Notes: generated by a model not told the origin, from the sequence alone. 64,000 nt of DNA from Paraburkholderia sp. Ac-20340 (GCF_017104965.1 NZ_JAAGPR010000007.1:62001-126000), one strand, 5' to 3'. Counted from the first letter of the stretch, positions 9,183 through 18,840 are shown. Program-made: numbers and translations.

Positions 9183-10046
9183 TCAAATTACATGCTGAAG
9201 ACGACGCAGGATTGCGTCTTCAATACTGAGAGCTGCCAGCCACGACGTCTTGGGGTTGTCGGGCAGCGGGTTGTTTTCGAGGCGAATATTCAATTGGCCG
9301 AACGGGCCTTTTGCCTCAACTTCGTGAACGTTCTTGTTGACGGTTGGGTCGGCCATCATCGTTACGTGCGTCTTCTCGAATCCAATGCCAGCGATAGCTA
9401 CAGCCGCCGTCACGTTCGCGTTCTTCGGATATTGACGCGCAGATTCGGCCGCCGTGCCTTCGAAAATGACCGTCGGCTTATCGATTGCATCGAGGTCAAA
9501 TTCGCCGTCCGCCGGGGTGCCACTCCAGGCGCGAGGCGGCTTGCGCCCTATGTATTTCACCGATTCGATACCGCTGCCGCGGGCTGCGCTCAACGCATCG
9601 AGACCACCAATCGCGCCCGACACGACGGTAAGCTCAGAGCCGCCGACTTCCTGTGCATCATGGAGGCGAGTTCGGAGTTCGTCAGATGACAGCGCGCCCA
9701 CCGAGGCCACGATTGCATCGACGCCACGCTCGAGACATTGCGCGACAACTCCTTCGACGGCTGCGTGGCCCGCGCACTCTACGACTACTGTCGGCTTCCA
9801 GGCCATCAGGTCATCGAGATTCGCGAACAGGTCAACGCCCAGACCAGCCTTCAGTGCCTGTGCATCTGCGTAGGGGTCTAGACCAGCAATCGCCAAGCCA
9901 TTGAACGGACCAGCGCGCAGGGACGAAACGACACGGCGCCCCATCGCGCCCATACCGATAATTGCAATGCGCTGCTGCGACGACGCGCTGATGACCGTGG
10001 AAGAAGCCTCGCTATGCGCTACGTCCAAAACGGTAGAAGAGTTCAT
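9183..10046 (-). CDS. Aspartate dehydrogenase-like oxidoreductase (NadX/DUF108 family)
   Basis: A 287-residue protein with an N-terminal Rossmann motif (IAIIGMGAMG, about residues 27-36), the central SGAIGGLDAL block and the C-terminal NPKTSWLAALS block diagnostic of L-aspartate dehydrogenases. Family members interconvert aspartate and iminoaspartate/oxaloacetate with NAD(P). Its start overlaps the hydrolase stop by 4 bp (ATGA), a sign of translational coupling. Here it sits in a catabolic operon rather than beside nadA/nadC, so a degradative role on aspartate or a substituted aspartate is inferred. Confidence 0.82.
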   Translation of the reverse strand: MNSSTVLDVAHSEASSTVISASSQQRIAIIGMGAMGRRVVSSLRAGPFNGLAIAGLDPYADAQALKAGLGVDLFANLDDLMAWKPTVVVECAGHAAVEGVVAQCLERGVDAIVASVGALSSDELRTRLHDAQEVGGSELTVVSGAIGGLDALSAARGSGIESVKYIGRKPPRAWSGTPADGEFDLDAIDKPTVIFEGTAAESARQYPKNANVTAAVAIAGIGFEKTHVTMMADPTVNKNVHEVEAKGPFGQLNIRLENNPLPDNPKTSWLAALSIEDAILRRLQHVI

Positions 10047-10822
10047 TTACGCTCCAGGAACGACGTTACGCACATCGCGAATGCCTTCGGATGGACCTGC
10101 GGAAAAAAATGACCGCCATCAAGCTGTTTCAATTCCGCTGCTGGAATCAATCGCACAAGGTCTTCAGAGTTGTAGAACGGCACAATGAAATCATCTGCCG
10201 CACCAATAACAAGAACGTCCTTGTGCAAAGCCGCCAAATCAGCGACGCGCTCATATCCGAGCAACATGTCGAGTCGCTTCACGATGGTCGCAACGTCCGC
10301 CTCCTGTTCAGCAGAGAAGTCAGGTGCCGAATCTGAAGCCAGGTTTTCGCTGTACCAGCGACCGTCATATCCACCGATGCGCGACAGGGCGTTGTAAGCA
10401 GCAACCCCATTGGTTTCGAGAAGGAATCGACGAAACGCAAACAGGTCCCGGAACCGCTTATCCACCCTAGCCCAACCGCCGCTCAAAACCACTCGCTCAC
10501 AGCGACTCGTGTAGTCCAACGCAAGCGTCTGCGCCACAAGACTGCCAGTCGAGTGCCCAACGAAATGAGCAGTCTGGATGCGCTCCCGGTCCATCACTGC
10601 AAGAACAGCTTCAGCGATGCCCGGAATGGTTTGGCCTTCCCGCGTCGAACTCTTGCCGACGCCCGGATGGTCCAGGGTGACAACACGGAAGCGTTCCGCC
10701 AGCAGTGGAACGACTGGCTTCCAGAAAGCACCGAGTCCACCAAGTCCGGAAATGAGAACCAACGCGTCCCCATCACCCGCAACGTCGTAATGGATTGCGC
10801 TGCTGTTCGTTTCTGCAATCAC
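10043..10822 (-). CDS. Alpha/beta hydrolase
   Basis: A 259-residue alpha/beta-fold hydrolase. The nucleophile elbow GHSTGS (about residue 91), the acid AADD and the C-terminal GGHFF histidine form a complete triad. The oxyanion-side HPGVGKS region resembles the 3-oxoadipate enol-lactonase and N-formylmaleamate deformylase group, so an ester, lactone or amide substrate is plausible. Translation starts at a GTG inside the stop of the cupin gene (GTGA overlap). Confidence 0.82.
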   Translation of the reverse strand: MIAETNSSAIHYDVAGDGDALVLISGLGGLGAFWKPVVPLLAERFRVVTLDHPGVGKSSTREGQTIPGIAEAVLAVMDRERIQTAHFVGHSTGSLVAQTLALDYTSRCERVVLSGGWARVDKRFRDLFAFRRFLLETNGVAAYNALSRIGGYDGRWYSENLASDSAPDFSAEQEADVATIVKRLDMLLGYERVADLAALHKDVLVIGAADDFIVPFYNSEDLVRLIPAAELKQLDGGHFFPQVHPKAFAMCVTSFLERK

Positions 10823-11361
10823 TTTTGACCCGCGCCCGTCGCGAAGACAGTGCGCGCCTCGATTTCAGCGACGTTTTCCGGACGGCCGAACGGTTCAGGC
10901 GTTGCGTCACCCGGCTTACGCTCGCGGCCGATGTCGCGGAAGAAGTTTTCAAGACCCGACGGCACGAAGAACCACGCCCAGTGCAGGTCCGTGTCGCCGT
11001 CGTTGATAAACGTGTGCGTGCGGAGCTTGCCCAGGAAAAGCGTCGTGCCCGCGCCAAGTCGATATTCCGTACCGTCCAGCACGGCCTTACCTGAGCCAGA
11101 AATGAAGTGCAGAACTTCCTCGTTCGCATCGTGCGAGTGCTTGCGTACTACACCGCCAGGCGGAAGCGTTTGCGTTCCAGCAGAGAAAGGACGGTCCATC
11201 GGGACGAGATGAGGAGCAACGTGAACCGACGCGTGGCCGTTCGCTGGCTGCGGCTGCCAATAGCTCTCCTCGGTTTCCGGGGTGACCACCATGTACTTGC
11301 CGCCCGCGCGTGCCTCTTCCTCGACGCCGGCTTGAACTGCCTGTTGCTCGACTGCGCTCAT
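10819..11361 (-). CDS. Cupin-domain protein
   Basis: A 180-residue single-cupin protein. The metal-binding motif 1, with H-x-H and a following Glu (RKHSHDANEEVLHFISG), and motif 2 with a His (LRTHTFINDGD) are both present, so a divalent metal is expected. It could be a small dioxygenase, isomerase or ligand-sensing protein. It is the first gene of a five-gene operon with overlapping junctions. An AGAGGTGGAGC ribosome site precedes the ATG and a LacI-type dyad lies 59 bp upstream. Confidence 0.82.
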   Translation of the reverse strand: MSAVEQQAVQAGVEEEARAGGKYMVVTPETEESYWQPQPANGHASVHVAPHLVPMDRPFSAGTQTLPPGGVVRKHSHDANEEVLHFISGSGKAVLDGTEYRLGAGTTLFLGKLRTHTFINDGDTDLHWAWFFVPSGLENFFRDIGRERKPGDATPEPFGRPENVAEIEARTVFATGAGQK

Positions 11362-11419
11362 GCTCCACCTCTTTTAAGAGCTGATTCGACCCTCGAAGGC
11401 TCAAATCAGTGTTTACGAT

Positions 11420-11433
11420 AGTAAACGATTACA
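11420..11433. promoter_or_regulatory. Probable LacI-family operator, cupin operon
   Basis: AGTAAACGATTACA, a near match to TGTAA-N4-TTACA, 59 bp upstream of the cupin start codon, so it probably overlaps the promoter of the minus-strand operon. Confidence 0.55.
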
Positions 11434-11551
11434 TTTTTACAGAGTAAATGCATCCGAGCACCCACTCCTCAATGAGCTTCGCCACACCGGTTCTTCATAA
11501 AACTCCCGATTTGACGGCCTATGAACGAATGTTAGTCACGTTTTCTCTCAA

Positions 11552-11565
11552 TGTAAAGGATTTCA
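11552..11565. promoter_or_regulatory. Probable LacI-family operator, aspartase side
   Basis: TGTAAAGGATTTCA, one mismatch from the dyad consensus, 175 bp upstream of the aspartase start codon. Confidence 0.5.
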
Positions 11566-11740
11566 TTTTTTCGCGGTCTGGACTATGATTCGACCAATGG
11601 AGGGCTGAAGCCCAAAAACTGGCCGGAACAGCCGTCTAGTCAAGGGTTTACGCCATATGAAGTGGACGGCAAAACGCCGTTGAGAAGCAGGATTCGGCTG
11701 TAAATAACTCTGAAAAACTCGCCAAACTTTGAGGACTTAC

Positions 11741-13171
11741 ATGACACCCTTCGCTGATGCCCGCCTTGAGCACGACCTGCTTGGCGACCTCCCTGTCCCC
11801 TCTGATGCCTATTACGGCGTTCATACGTTGCGCGCGATGAACAACTTCCCGATAACCGGGACGACGGTGGCAGATTACCCGGCACTCGTGAATGCACTTG
11901 TCGAAATTAAGGCCGCGGCGGCGCTCGCGAACGCCGAGCTCGGACTGCTTTCGCGGCACAAGGCTGACTGGATTGTCGCGGCGTGCCGCGAAATCGTTGA
12001 CGGTGCTCTACACGAGCACTTCCCGGTTGACGTTATTCAGGGCGGAGCTGGTACGTCGACGAACATGAACGCAAACGAGGTCGTTGCAAATCGCGCGCTG
12101 GAAATTGCGGGGCATCGTCGGGGCGAGTACGAATTTCTCCACCCAAACGAAGACGTCAACATGAGTCAGAGTACGAACGACGTCTATCCGACTGCTATCA
12201 AGCTGGCATTGCAACGTCTGATTGTGGACCTTTGCGGTGCCATGGCCGAGCTGCGCCTTTCCTTCGAGGCAAAAGCAAAGGAGTTTGCCAAGGTTCTGAA
12301 GATGGGCCGCACGCAGTTGCAAGACGCTGTTCCGATGACACTTGGGCAGGAGTTCTCGTCATATGCAGTCATGCTCGGCGAGGACGAGGCACGCCTTGCA
12401 GAAGCAGCAACCCTACTTCGCGAAATCAATCTTGGCGCGACTGCAATTGGAACCGGCATTACGGCGCATCCCGACTACGCCGCCGCCGTTCGTAACCACT
12501 TGAATCAGGTTACAGGTCTTGAGCTCGTCACAGCGTCGAATCTCATTGAAGCGACGCAAGACGTTGGTGCATTCGTCCAGCTGTCTGGTGTACTCAAGCG
12601 TGTCGCGGTGAAGCTGTCGAAGGTATGCAATGACCTCCGTCTTCTTTCGTCTGGTCCGCGTGCCGGCCTTGGCGAAATCAATCTCCCGCCGATGCAGGCC
12701 GGCTCGAGCATCATGCCTGGGAAGGTCAACCCAGTTATTCCTGAAGTGGTAAATCAGATTGCTTTTGAGGTCATCGGCAACGACATGACCGTAACGATGG
12801 CTGCAGAAGGCGGGCAACTCCAGTTGAACGCATTCGAGCCCATCATCGCTCACAGCCTCTTCAAGAGCCTCATGCACATGAAAGCTGGCTGCGAGACTCT
12901 CGCGCGCAGGTGCGTATCCGGAATTACGGCCAATCGCGAACACCTTCTCGATACCGTCAACCGTTCTATCGGCATTGTCACCGCCCTGAATCCGTACATC
13001 GGCTACGCGAACGCAACCGAAGTCGCACGCGCTGCCCTTGAGTCGGGGCGCGGCGTATCGGAAATCGTCCTTGAGAAGGGGCTACTCACCGCAGACGAGC
13101 TAGCCAACATCCTGCGCCCAGAGATTCTGACGGAGCCAACTAACCAGGCCCGCCTTACCATGCAGCGCTAA
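11741..13171 (+). CDS. aspA: Aspartate ammonia-lyase (aspartase)
   Basis: A 476-residue member of the aspartase/fumarase superfamily, which reversibly deaminates L-aspartate to fumarate and ammonia. The superfamily signature GSSIMPGKVNP lies near residues 320-330; the earlier blocks GGAGTSTNMNANEV and MSQSTNDVYPTAIKLA match aspartase. Length is normal. The ATG at 11741 follows GAGGAC; an in-frame TTG at 11729 is rejected. It diverges from the cupin/aspartate-dehydrogenase operon and shares LacI-type dyads with it, so it may remove aspartate produced by that pathway. A lyase acting on an N-substituted aspartate is an alternative. Confidence 0.88.
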   Translation: MTPFADARLEHDLLGDLPVPSDAYYGVHTLRAMNNFPITGTTVADYPALVNALVEIKAAAALANAELGLLSRHKADWIVAACREIVDGALHEHFPVDVIQGGAGTSTNMNANEVVANRALEIAGHRRGEYEFLHPNEDVNMSQSTNDVYPTAIKLALQRLIVDLCGAMAELRLSFEAKAKEFAKVLKMGRTQLQDAVPMTLGQEFSSYAVMLGEDEARLAEAATLLREINLGATAIGTGITAHPDYAAAVRNHLNQVTGLELVTASNLIEATQDVGAFVQLSGVLKRVAVKLSKVCNDLRLLSSGPRAGLGEINLPPMQAGSSIMPGKVNPVIPEVVNQIAFEVIGNDMTVTMAAEGGQLQLNAFEPIIAHSLFKSLMHMKAGCETLARRCVSGITANREHLLDTVNRSIGIVTALNPYIGYANATEVARAALESGRGVSEIVLEKGLLTADELANILRPEILTEPTNQARLTMQR

Positions 13172-13252
13172 CAAGCGATAGTCAGCGTCATCGGCGACAG
13201 AGTGACACGGACATGTTTCGCCCCCACTTATTGGACCGCTATGGAGACTATT

Positions 13253-13459
13253 ATGATTTTTGGTTCCTTCGCCGGTGACGTTTCGCTCTTTGCCCTACTA
13301 GAGCAATTCCTTCCCCTGTCCTGGATGCATTGCGCGCTTGCTGTCGCATTGATAGCCCTAATTGGCATCGCCGCTATGCTAGTTCGCACTGCGATGGCTT
13401 CGTCAAAGCCACTGCACTGCACGGCAGTAGACCGGGCAAATGCAAGTGACGCCGAGTAA
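13253..13459 (+). CDS. Small single-pass membrane protein
   Basis: A 68-residue protein with one strong transmembrane segment (about residues 20-42, MHCALAVALIALIGIAAMLV) and a polar tail. The ATG at 13253 follows GGAG at a good distance; longer starts have no ribosome site. It lies 82 bp after the aspartase and 24 bp before the LivK-type gene. Layout resembles the small proteins at 51026 and 46045. Function unknown. Confidence 0.5.
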   Translation: MIFGSFAGDVSLFALLEQFLPLSWMHCALAVALIALIGIAAMLVRTAMASSKPLHCTAVDRANASDAE

Positions 13460-13483
13460 CTGAACGACGCTGGGATTTTTAAC

Positions 13484-14650
13484 ATGACATTCAATCGATT
13501 CGCCTGCTCCACAGCCCTTCTTGCCGCTGCAGTCGTCAGTAACACTGGTGGCGCTAGCGAGATATCTCAGACGGCGGGGACCGTTATAGTGAAAATTGGT
13601 TTCGCGTCTCCGCTGACGGGTGCCCAAGCGCATCTCGGCAAAGACAATCAGAACGGTGCGCAGCTTGCAGTCGATGAGATTAACGCCAAAGGGCTGGTTA
13701 TAGACGGCCGTAAAATCCAGCTTCAATTGATTTCTGAGGACGATGCCGCAGACCCTCGCACTGGAACGCAAGTCGCTCAACAATTGGTCGACTATGGTGT
13801 CGTTGCAGTTGTTGGTCACATGAATTCTGGAGTCGCGATTCCCGCTGCTCGTATCTACAACGCTGCACACATTGCGCTCCTCTCGACCGCATCAAATCCG
13901 GGTTACACGCAACTTGGATACCGCGCGGCATTTAGGTTGACCGCGACTGATGCTAACCAGGGGCCTGCCCTTGCCGCGTATGCTCACGACGTTCTCAAGA
14001 CGAAACGAGTTGCGGTTATTGATGATGCGAGTGCTTTCGGATTGGGCTTGGCAGACGAATTTTCGAAATCCGCAAACGCAATAGGCATGCAGATTGTTTC
14101 GAGAGATGCCGTTTCTGACAAGTCGATAGACTTCAAATCCGTCCTGACAAAGATTAAATCAGAAAAGCCAGACGCAATTATGTTCGGCGGCATGGACGCG
14201 ATGGGTGCTCCGCTCGTCCGACAAGCAATTGCACTTGGCATCGCAGTACCGTTGCTGGGTGGAGACGGCATCTGCACACCTACAATGATTGACCTTGCGA
14301 AGCAGGCCGCGCAGCACGTCATCTGTACTAGCGTCGGCGCGCCGTTGGCCAGCATGCAGCGTGGAGAAGCATTCTCTCGCTCATATGAAGCACGCTTCCA
14401 GACACCCGTGCGCTTTCTCGCGCCGTTCTTCTATGATGGCGTCTACATCGTAGCTAACGCCATGAAACGGTCCAATTCGACCAGCGCGCCACAGGTTTTA
14501 TCCGCGGTTCAGAGCACTAACTATAGTGGGGTGACCGGACACTTCGCCTATACAGCAAGAGGCGATATTACCGACCCTGTTGTCACGGTCTACACCGAAA
14601 AGAACGGGCAGTTCGAACCGGCAACCGTCATGCATATGGCCCCTAAGTGA
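13484..14650 (+). CDS. Branched-chain amino acid-type ABC substrate-binding protein (LivK-like)
   Basis: A 388-residue periplasmic binding protein of the type I (Leu/Ile/Val) fold. A signal peptide of about 24 residues is followed by VKIGFASPLTGAQAHLGKDNQNGAQLAVDEINAKG, the standard N-terminal lobe start, and the ligand-site block VVGHMNSGVAIPAARIYN. No permease or ATPase genes (livHMGF) lie nearby, so it must use a transporter encoded elsewhere or act as a sensor. The ligand is probably an amino acid or a small amide or carboxylate. Confidence 0.88.
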   Translation: MTFNRFACSTALLAAAVVSNTGGASEISQTAGTVIVKIGFASPLTGAQAHLGKDNQNGAQLAVDEINAKGLVIDGRKIQLQLISEDDAADPRTGTQVAQQLVDYGVVAVVGHMNSGVAIPAARIYNAAHIALLSTASNPGYTQLGYRAAFRLTATDANQGPALAAYAHDVLKTKRVAVIDDASAFGLGLADEFSKSANAIGMQIVSRDAVSDKSIDFKSVLTKIKSEKPDAIMFGGMDAMGAPLVRQAIALGIAVPLLGGDGICTPTMIDLAKQAAQHVICTSVGAPLASMQRGEAFSRSYEARFQTPVRFLAPFFYDGVYIVANAMKRSNSTSAPQVLSAVQSTNYSGVTGHFAYTARGDITDPVVTVYTEKNGQFEPATVMHMAPK

Positions 14651-14690
14651 ACATCGTTGTCAGGCCAATTGAGCAGCGTAGAGGAACGTC

Positions 14691-15359
14691 ATGAGCACCA
14701 TTCAATTCAACAAAATCCGCGCAATTGCTTTCGACTTTGATGGCGTGATACTTGACTCAGTCTCGCTCAAGGCTGACCTATTCATCGCATCCTACCCATT
14801 CCCGCTAAGTGAGCAAGAGAAATCCGCGATTCTCGCGTATCAGGCTGCTCACGGCGGCGTAGGGCGAGTGAAAAAGTTCGAGCACTTCGAGCGCTCGATA
14901 TTCGGTCGCGAACCCGACTCAAAAGCTATTGCTGCTCTGGCCAAACGCTACAGCAACTTGCTCATGGACCAAATCGCGTTTTGCGCAGAACTGCCCGGCG
15001 CACGCAATTTCCTCCGGCGATTCGAGCGCACGCTCTCGCTACACCTCGTCTCCGGTACATCTCATGACGATTTACTCAAAATCGTGGGAGATAGAGATAT
15101 GGCTGACTTCTTCCAGACGATTACGGGCTCACCAACCGGAAAGGTCGAAGCGTTCACGGCGATTGCGCGTGCAACTGGATACGCGTTCGAGCAAATACTT
15201 GCGATTGGCGACTCGACCACAGAATTCGCAGCAGCATGTGAAGTCGGGATGCCGTTTGTCGGCATCGTAGAAGCTGGCGCCGAAAATCCATTCCCGGCGA
15301 AGACTCCTGTTTACAACGACCTGGCCACCTTTGGTGCGGTGTGGCCACTCGCAGACTGA
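14691..15359 (+). CDS. HAD-family phosphatase
   Basis: A 222-residue haloacid dehalogenase-type hydrolase. Motif I is DFDGVILDS with both catalytic Asp residues (about 15 and 17), motif II is VSGTS, motif III Lys is in GSPTGK, and motif IV is GDSTTEFAAA. A helical cap lies between motifs I and II (subclass C1), as in phosphoglycolate phosphatase and beta-phosphoglucomutase. A GAGG ribosome site precedes the ATG. It is 100 bp upstream of the GH13 gene and could act on a sugar phosphate made there; this is inference. Confidence 0.82.
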   Translation: MSTIQFNKIRAIAFDFDGVILDSVSLKADLFIASYPFPLSEQEKSAILAYQAAHGGVGRVKKFEHFERSIFGREPDSKAIAALAKRYSNLLMDQIAFCAELPGARNFLRRFERTLSLHLVSGTSHDDLLKIVGDRDMADFFQTITGSPTGKVEAFTAIARATGYAFEQILAIGDSTTEFAAACEVGMPFVGIVEAGAENPFPAKTPVYNDLATFGAVWPLAD

Positions 15360-15459
15360 CGCAGAGGACTTTCCGGGTATCGGCTTTGCGACGAGCCTTT
15401 GCCGCTCGAGCGAACTTTCCGCTCAGGCGCTATGAATGACTTTCCCAAGGAGGTCTGCC

Positions 15460-17550
15460 ATGAATGCTCCTGCACCAGAATACGTCGAATGGCTTGTCGG
15501 TCAATCCATGCTCCATCAGGTACGCGCCCGAGCGCGCACCTATGCCGGACAGGCCAGACTCTGGCTTCACCCTTACGCCGAAGCCCGTCCACGAGTCGCG
15601 TGCGCCATGTCATCTGTCTGGCTCACTGCTTACCCTGGTGCTGTCATCAACACGCCCGGGGAGTCGGTTTTACAGACATTGGGAAGCAATACCCTGTGGC
15701 GCTCACTGTCGTCTATCGGCATACAAGCATTGCACCCTGGGCCCACGAAGGTTGCCGGCGGTCTCCGCGGAGAGACATTCACGCACTCCGTAGACGGCAA
15801 TTTCGACCGCATTGGCTTGTCGATTGACCAGAGGTTTGGCACGGAAGAGCAATTCGTAGCGATGAGTCGTATGGCCGCTGCACACAATGCGGTTGTAATT
15901 GACGATGTAGTTCCATCGCATACTGGGAAAGGACCTGACTTCAGGCTCGCCGAAATGAACTATGGCGACTACCCCGGTCTCTATCACATGATTGAAATAA
16001 AGCGAGAAGACTGGAGCCTTCTTCCAGACGTCTCCGAAGGCAGAGATTCCGTCAATCTGGCACCAGAGACCGTAGATGCTCTGAAGGAGAAGTGTTACAT
16101 CGTAGGCCAACTTCAGCGAGTAATCTTCTTCGAGCCGGGCATAAAGGAGACTGACTGGAGCGCAACCCCGCCCGTGGTCGGCGTTGACGGCAATGTACGC
16201 CGATGGGTCTACCTGCACTACTTCAAAGAGGGACAACCCTCACTCAACTGGCTCGACCCAACGTTCGCAGCCCAGCAGCTCATCATAGGCGACGCGCTCC
16301 ATTCATTGGATATTCTCGGTGCTCGTGGACTGCGCCTGGATGCCAACGGTTTCCTGGGCATCGAGCGGCGCCCCCACGGGAATGCCTGGTCGGAAAGCCA
16401 CCCACTTTCAATTACAGGAAACCAGCTACTCGGCGGGGCCATCCGCAAAGCAGGTGGGTTTAGCTTTCAGGAACTGAATCTTACCGTCGACGACATCGCG
16501 GCGATGTCCAAGGGGGGTGCAGACCTCTCTTACGACTTCATAACCCGACCTGCATACCATCATGCACTGTTGACAGGTGACACAGAATTCCTGCGTCTCA
16601 TGTTGCGAACTGTTCACCAGTATGGAATCGACCCTGCCTCACTCATTCACGCTCTTCAGAATCACGATGAGCTCACCTTGGAGCTTGTTCACTTCTGGAC
16701 GCTTCACGCCAATTCGACGTTCACATTTCAGGGCCAGACATGGCCCGGGAACATCCTACGCGAGCACATTAGAGAGACGATGTATGAACGGCTGAGTGGG
16801 GAGCACGCCCCCTACAATCTTCGCTTTGTTACCAACGGCGTCTCCTGCACAACTGCAAGTGTCATCGCGGCAGCACTCAACATCCGTGACTTGCACAGCC
16901 TGTCGGAACAAGACAAGGAGAACATCCGTCAGGTCCACATCCTTCTCTCGATGTACAACGCTCTTCAACCCGGCGTGTTTGCAATTTCTGGATGGGACCT
17001 TGTCGGTGCGTTGCCCCTTCCGATTGCCACAGTTGAAGAGCGTATGTTCGATGGCGATACTCGTTGGATTCAGCGCGGGGCTTATGACCTCACGGGAGAA
17101 AACCCAGCGGCAACAGAATCGGAAGAAGGCATACCACGCGCGCTAGCGTTGTATGGCCATCTACCCGAACAGCTGGCTGACCCGCAATCGTTCGCATCTC
17201 AGCTCAAGCACATCCTCGCAGTCCGTGAGTCATATAAAATTGCGTCCAGCAAACAAATCGCGATTCCAGACGTCACCTCTGCAAGCCTCCTAGTCATGGT
17301 CCATGAACTCCCAGCCGGCAAGGGAACGCAAGTGACCGCCCTTAACTTCAGCGCGAGCACTGTAGATGAAACGATTGAGTTGTCCGGCATTGCGCCAGGC
17401 CCGGTTGTCGACATGCTTGCTGAGTCAGTGGTGGGCGACCTAGATGAGCTAGGCACGCTACGAATCGCGCTCGAAGGCTACCGCGGAGTTTCTTTACGAA
17501 TTGTCAGTGCGCTACCTACCGCAGTCATAGAAGAGGCTGTAGACATTTAG
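15460..17550 (+). CDS. GH13 (alpha-amylase family) enzyme, trehalose synthase-like
   Basis: A 696-residue glycoside hydrolase family 13 protein. The catalytic nucleophile is the Asp in GLRLDANGF (about residue 294), the acid/base Glu is in SFQELN (about 338) and the third Asp is in NHDEL (about 403). [12 protein letters not shown] is conserved region I. Length and the layout of a barrel plus C-terminal beta domain fit maltose/trehalose glucosyl-isomerising enzymes better than simple amylases; the exact reaction is uncertain. There is no signal peptide, so it is cytosolic. A strong AAGGAGGT precedes the ATG at 15460. Confidence 0.75.
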   Translation: MNAPAPEYVEWLVGQSMLHQVRARARTYAGQARLWLHPYAEARPRVACAMSSVWLTAYPGAVINTPGESVLQTLGSNTLWRSLSSIGIQALHPGPTKVAGGLRGETFTHSVDGNFDRIGLSIDQRFGTEEQFVAMSRMAAAHNAVVIDDVVPSHTGKGPDFRLAEMNYGDYPGLYHMIEIKREDWSLLPDVSEGRDSVNLAPETVDALKEKCYIVGQLQRVIFFEPGIKETDWSATPPVVGVDGNVRRWVYLHYFKEGQPSLNWLDPTFAAQQLIIGDALHSLDILGARGLRLDANGFLGIERRPHGNAWSESHPLSITGNQLLGGAIRKAGGFSFQELNLTVDDIAAMSKGGADLSYDFITRPAYHHALLTGDTEFLRLMLRTVHQYGIDPASLIHALQNHDELTLELVHFWTLHANSTFTFQGQTWPGNILREHIRETMYERLSGEHAPYNLRFVTNGVSCTTASVIAAALNIRDLHSLSEQDKENIRQVHILLSMYNALQPGVFAISGWDLVGALPLPIATVEERMFDGDTRWIQRGAYDLTGENPAATESEEGIPRALALYGHLPEQLADPQSFASQLKHILAVRESYKIASSKQIAIPDVTSASLLVMVHELPAGKGTQVTALNFSASTVDETIELSGIAPGPVVDMLAESVVGDLDELGTLRIALEGYRGVSLRIVSALPTAVIEEAVDI

Positions 17551-17638
17551 GCGATGCGAAGCGCTCGAGGGTCAATTCAATCCACGGTGGCTCGACAGCT
17601 ACTTTTAGAATTTTGCCGCGCCACACTACGATTACGAA

Positions 17639-18424
17639 ATGAATGCCCCTCTTCCCCTCGCCCGACGCGATTTAATCGCAAGCCGATTGGCAAACGGCCA
17701 GCCAGTCAACTCCGCTGCTCTCGCCGCAGAATACGGCGTTTCCGAAGATGCCATCAGACGCGACTTGCGTGCGCTGGCCGCGGAAGGGCGATGTCGCAGG
17801 GTCTATGGGGGCGCGCTGCCTATCTCGCATGACGAAACACCGATGCTCTCGCGGGTTGGACGCGACGCGCATCGTAAATCAGCGTTAGCTCAGGCAGCCG
17901 CCCAGACCATCCGCGCGAGCGAGTTCGTTTTCCTCGACGCTGGCAGCACCAACCTTGCAATAGTCGACTTCATCCCGCCACAACTGGATTTAGTCATCGC
18001 AACGAACTGCATCGAAATAGCGGCCGCTGCGATGCAGCGAGGAGACATTAGGCTTTTCATGGTGGGTGGCACAATTGATTGCTCCATCGGCGGTGCTGTT
18101 GATGCGAGTGCACTTCAAGCCGTTGAACAGATGTATATTGACAGAAGCTTCATTGGCGCATGCTCCGTGTCAGCGTCATCTGGGTTTAGTGTGTGGAATT
18201 CGGACGATGCCTACTTCAAGAAGTGCCTTGTGCGCAATAGCCGGCAACGCGTTATGTTGGCGCTCAATGAGAAACTGACAGCGAGCGCAACATTTCGTGT
18301 CGCTTCGCTCAGCGAGTTTGACCTCATCTTCGTTGAGCACAACGTGGATAGCCTCACAGCAAACGAACTCACTAACTCTGGCGCGACGCTGTTGAGAGCG
18401 CCACCAGCCTTAGATAACGCCTAA
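17639..18424 (+). CDS. DeoR-family transcriptional regulator
   Basis: A 261-residue DeoR/GlpR-type repressor. The N-terminal winged helix covers about residues 8-60, including AALAAEYGVSEDAIRRDLRALAAEG and the CRRVYGGA wing. The C-terminal sugar-phosphate sensor domain (DeoRC, isomerase-like fold) has FLDAGSTNLAI and FIGACSVSASSGFSVWN. It follows the GH13 gene in the same direction at 88 bp and may control the HAD-GH13 unit in response to a phosphorylated sugar. Confidence 0.88.
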   Translation: MNAPLPLARRDLIASRLANGQPVNSAALAAEYGVSEDAIRRDLRALAAEGRCRRVYGGALPISHDETPMLSRVGRDAHRKSALAQAAAQTIRASEFVFLDAGSTNLAIVDFIPPQLDLVIATNCIEIAAAAMQRGDIRLFMVGGTIDCSIGGAVDASALQAVEQMYIDRSFIGACSVSASSGFSVWNSDDAYFKKCLVRNSRQRVMLALNEKLTASATFRVASLSEFDLIFVEHNVDSLTANELTNSGATLLRAPPALDNA

Positions 18425-18456
18425 TTTTCCTTTAAAAAACCGTCGGAGGATGATGT

Positions 18457-18840
18457 ATGCGAGTAACGCATGTAGCTTTGTGGACACGAGACTTAGTCGG
18501 CGCCGCAGATTTTTGGAGACAGTATTTTGACGCTGAGGTGGGTGCGATATACAAGAGCGCCCGCCGACCAGGCTTCGAATCTTGCTTCGTCCAGTTTCCC
18601 GGAGGAGGTGCCCAAATTGAGTTAATGACAGCCCCATGGGTTGGCGATAAAAGCGCAGACGAATGCATCGGATGGGACCATATTGCTCTCTCGCTTGGGA
18701 GTAAAGAAGCTGTTGACGCCTTAGCCGCGCGCTGCGATGCAAGTGGACTTTTGTTGTCGTCGCCCCGGATGACTGGAGACGGCTTTTACGAAGCTGTCCT
18801 CGTAGCACCCGATGGTACTCGCGTAGAAATCACGAGCTAA
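18457..18840 (+). CDS. VOC-family (glyoxalase/dioxygenase fold) protein
   Basis: A 127-residue single-domain vicinal-oxygen-chelate protein. The likely metal ligands are His5 (THVALW), the Glu in AQIELM, the His in WDHIALS and the terminal Glu in RVEITS, a complete glyoxalase I-like set. A CGGAGGA ribosome site lies 7 bases before the ATG. It is 32 bp after the DeoR gene. Function could be glyoxalase, epimerase or fosfomycin-type; not decidable here. Confidence 0.82.
   Translation: MRVTHVALWTRDLVGAADFWRQYFDAEVGAIYKSARRPGFESCFVQFPGGGAQIELMTAPWVGDKSADECIGWDHIALSLGSKEAVDALAARCDASGLLLSSPRMTGDGFYEAVLVAPDGTRVEITS

Larger units (their letters stand above)
11362..11740. promoter_or_regulatory. Divergent control region between the cupin operon and the aspartase gene
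   Basis: This 379-bp interval carries two LacI-type dyads (11420-11433 and 11552-11565). The AT-rich stretch 11411-11449 also holds overlapping inverted repeats, including GTTTAC-GATA-GTAAAC and TTTAC-AGA-GTAAA. No gene is seen. Confidence 0.6.
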
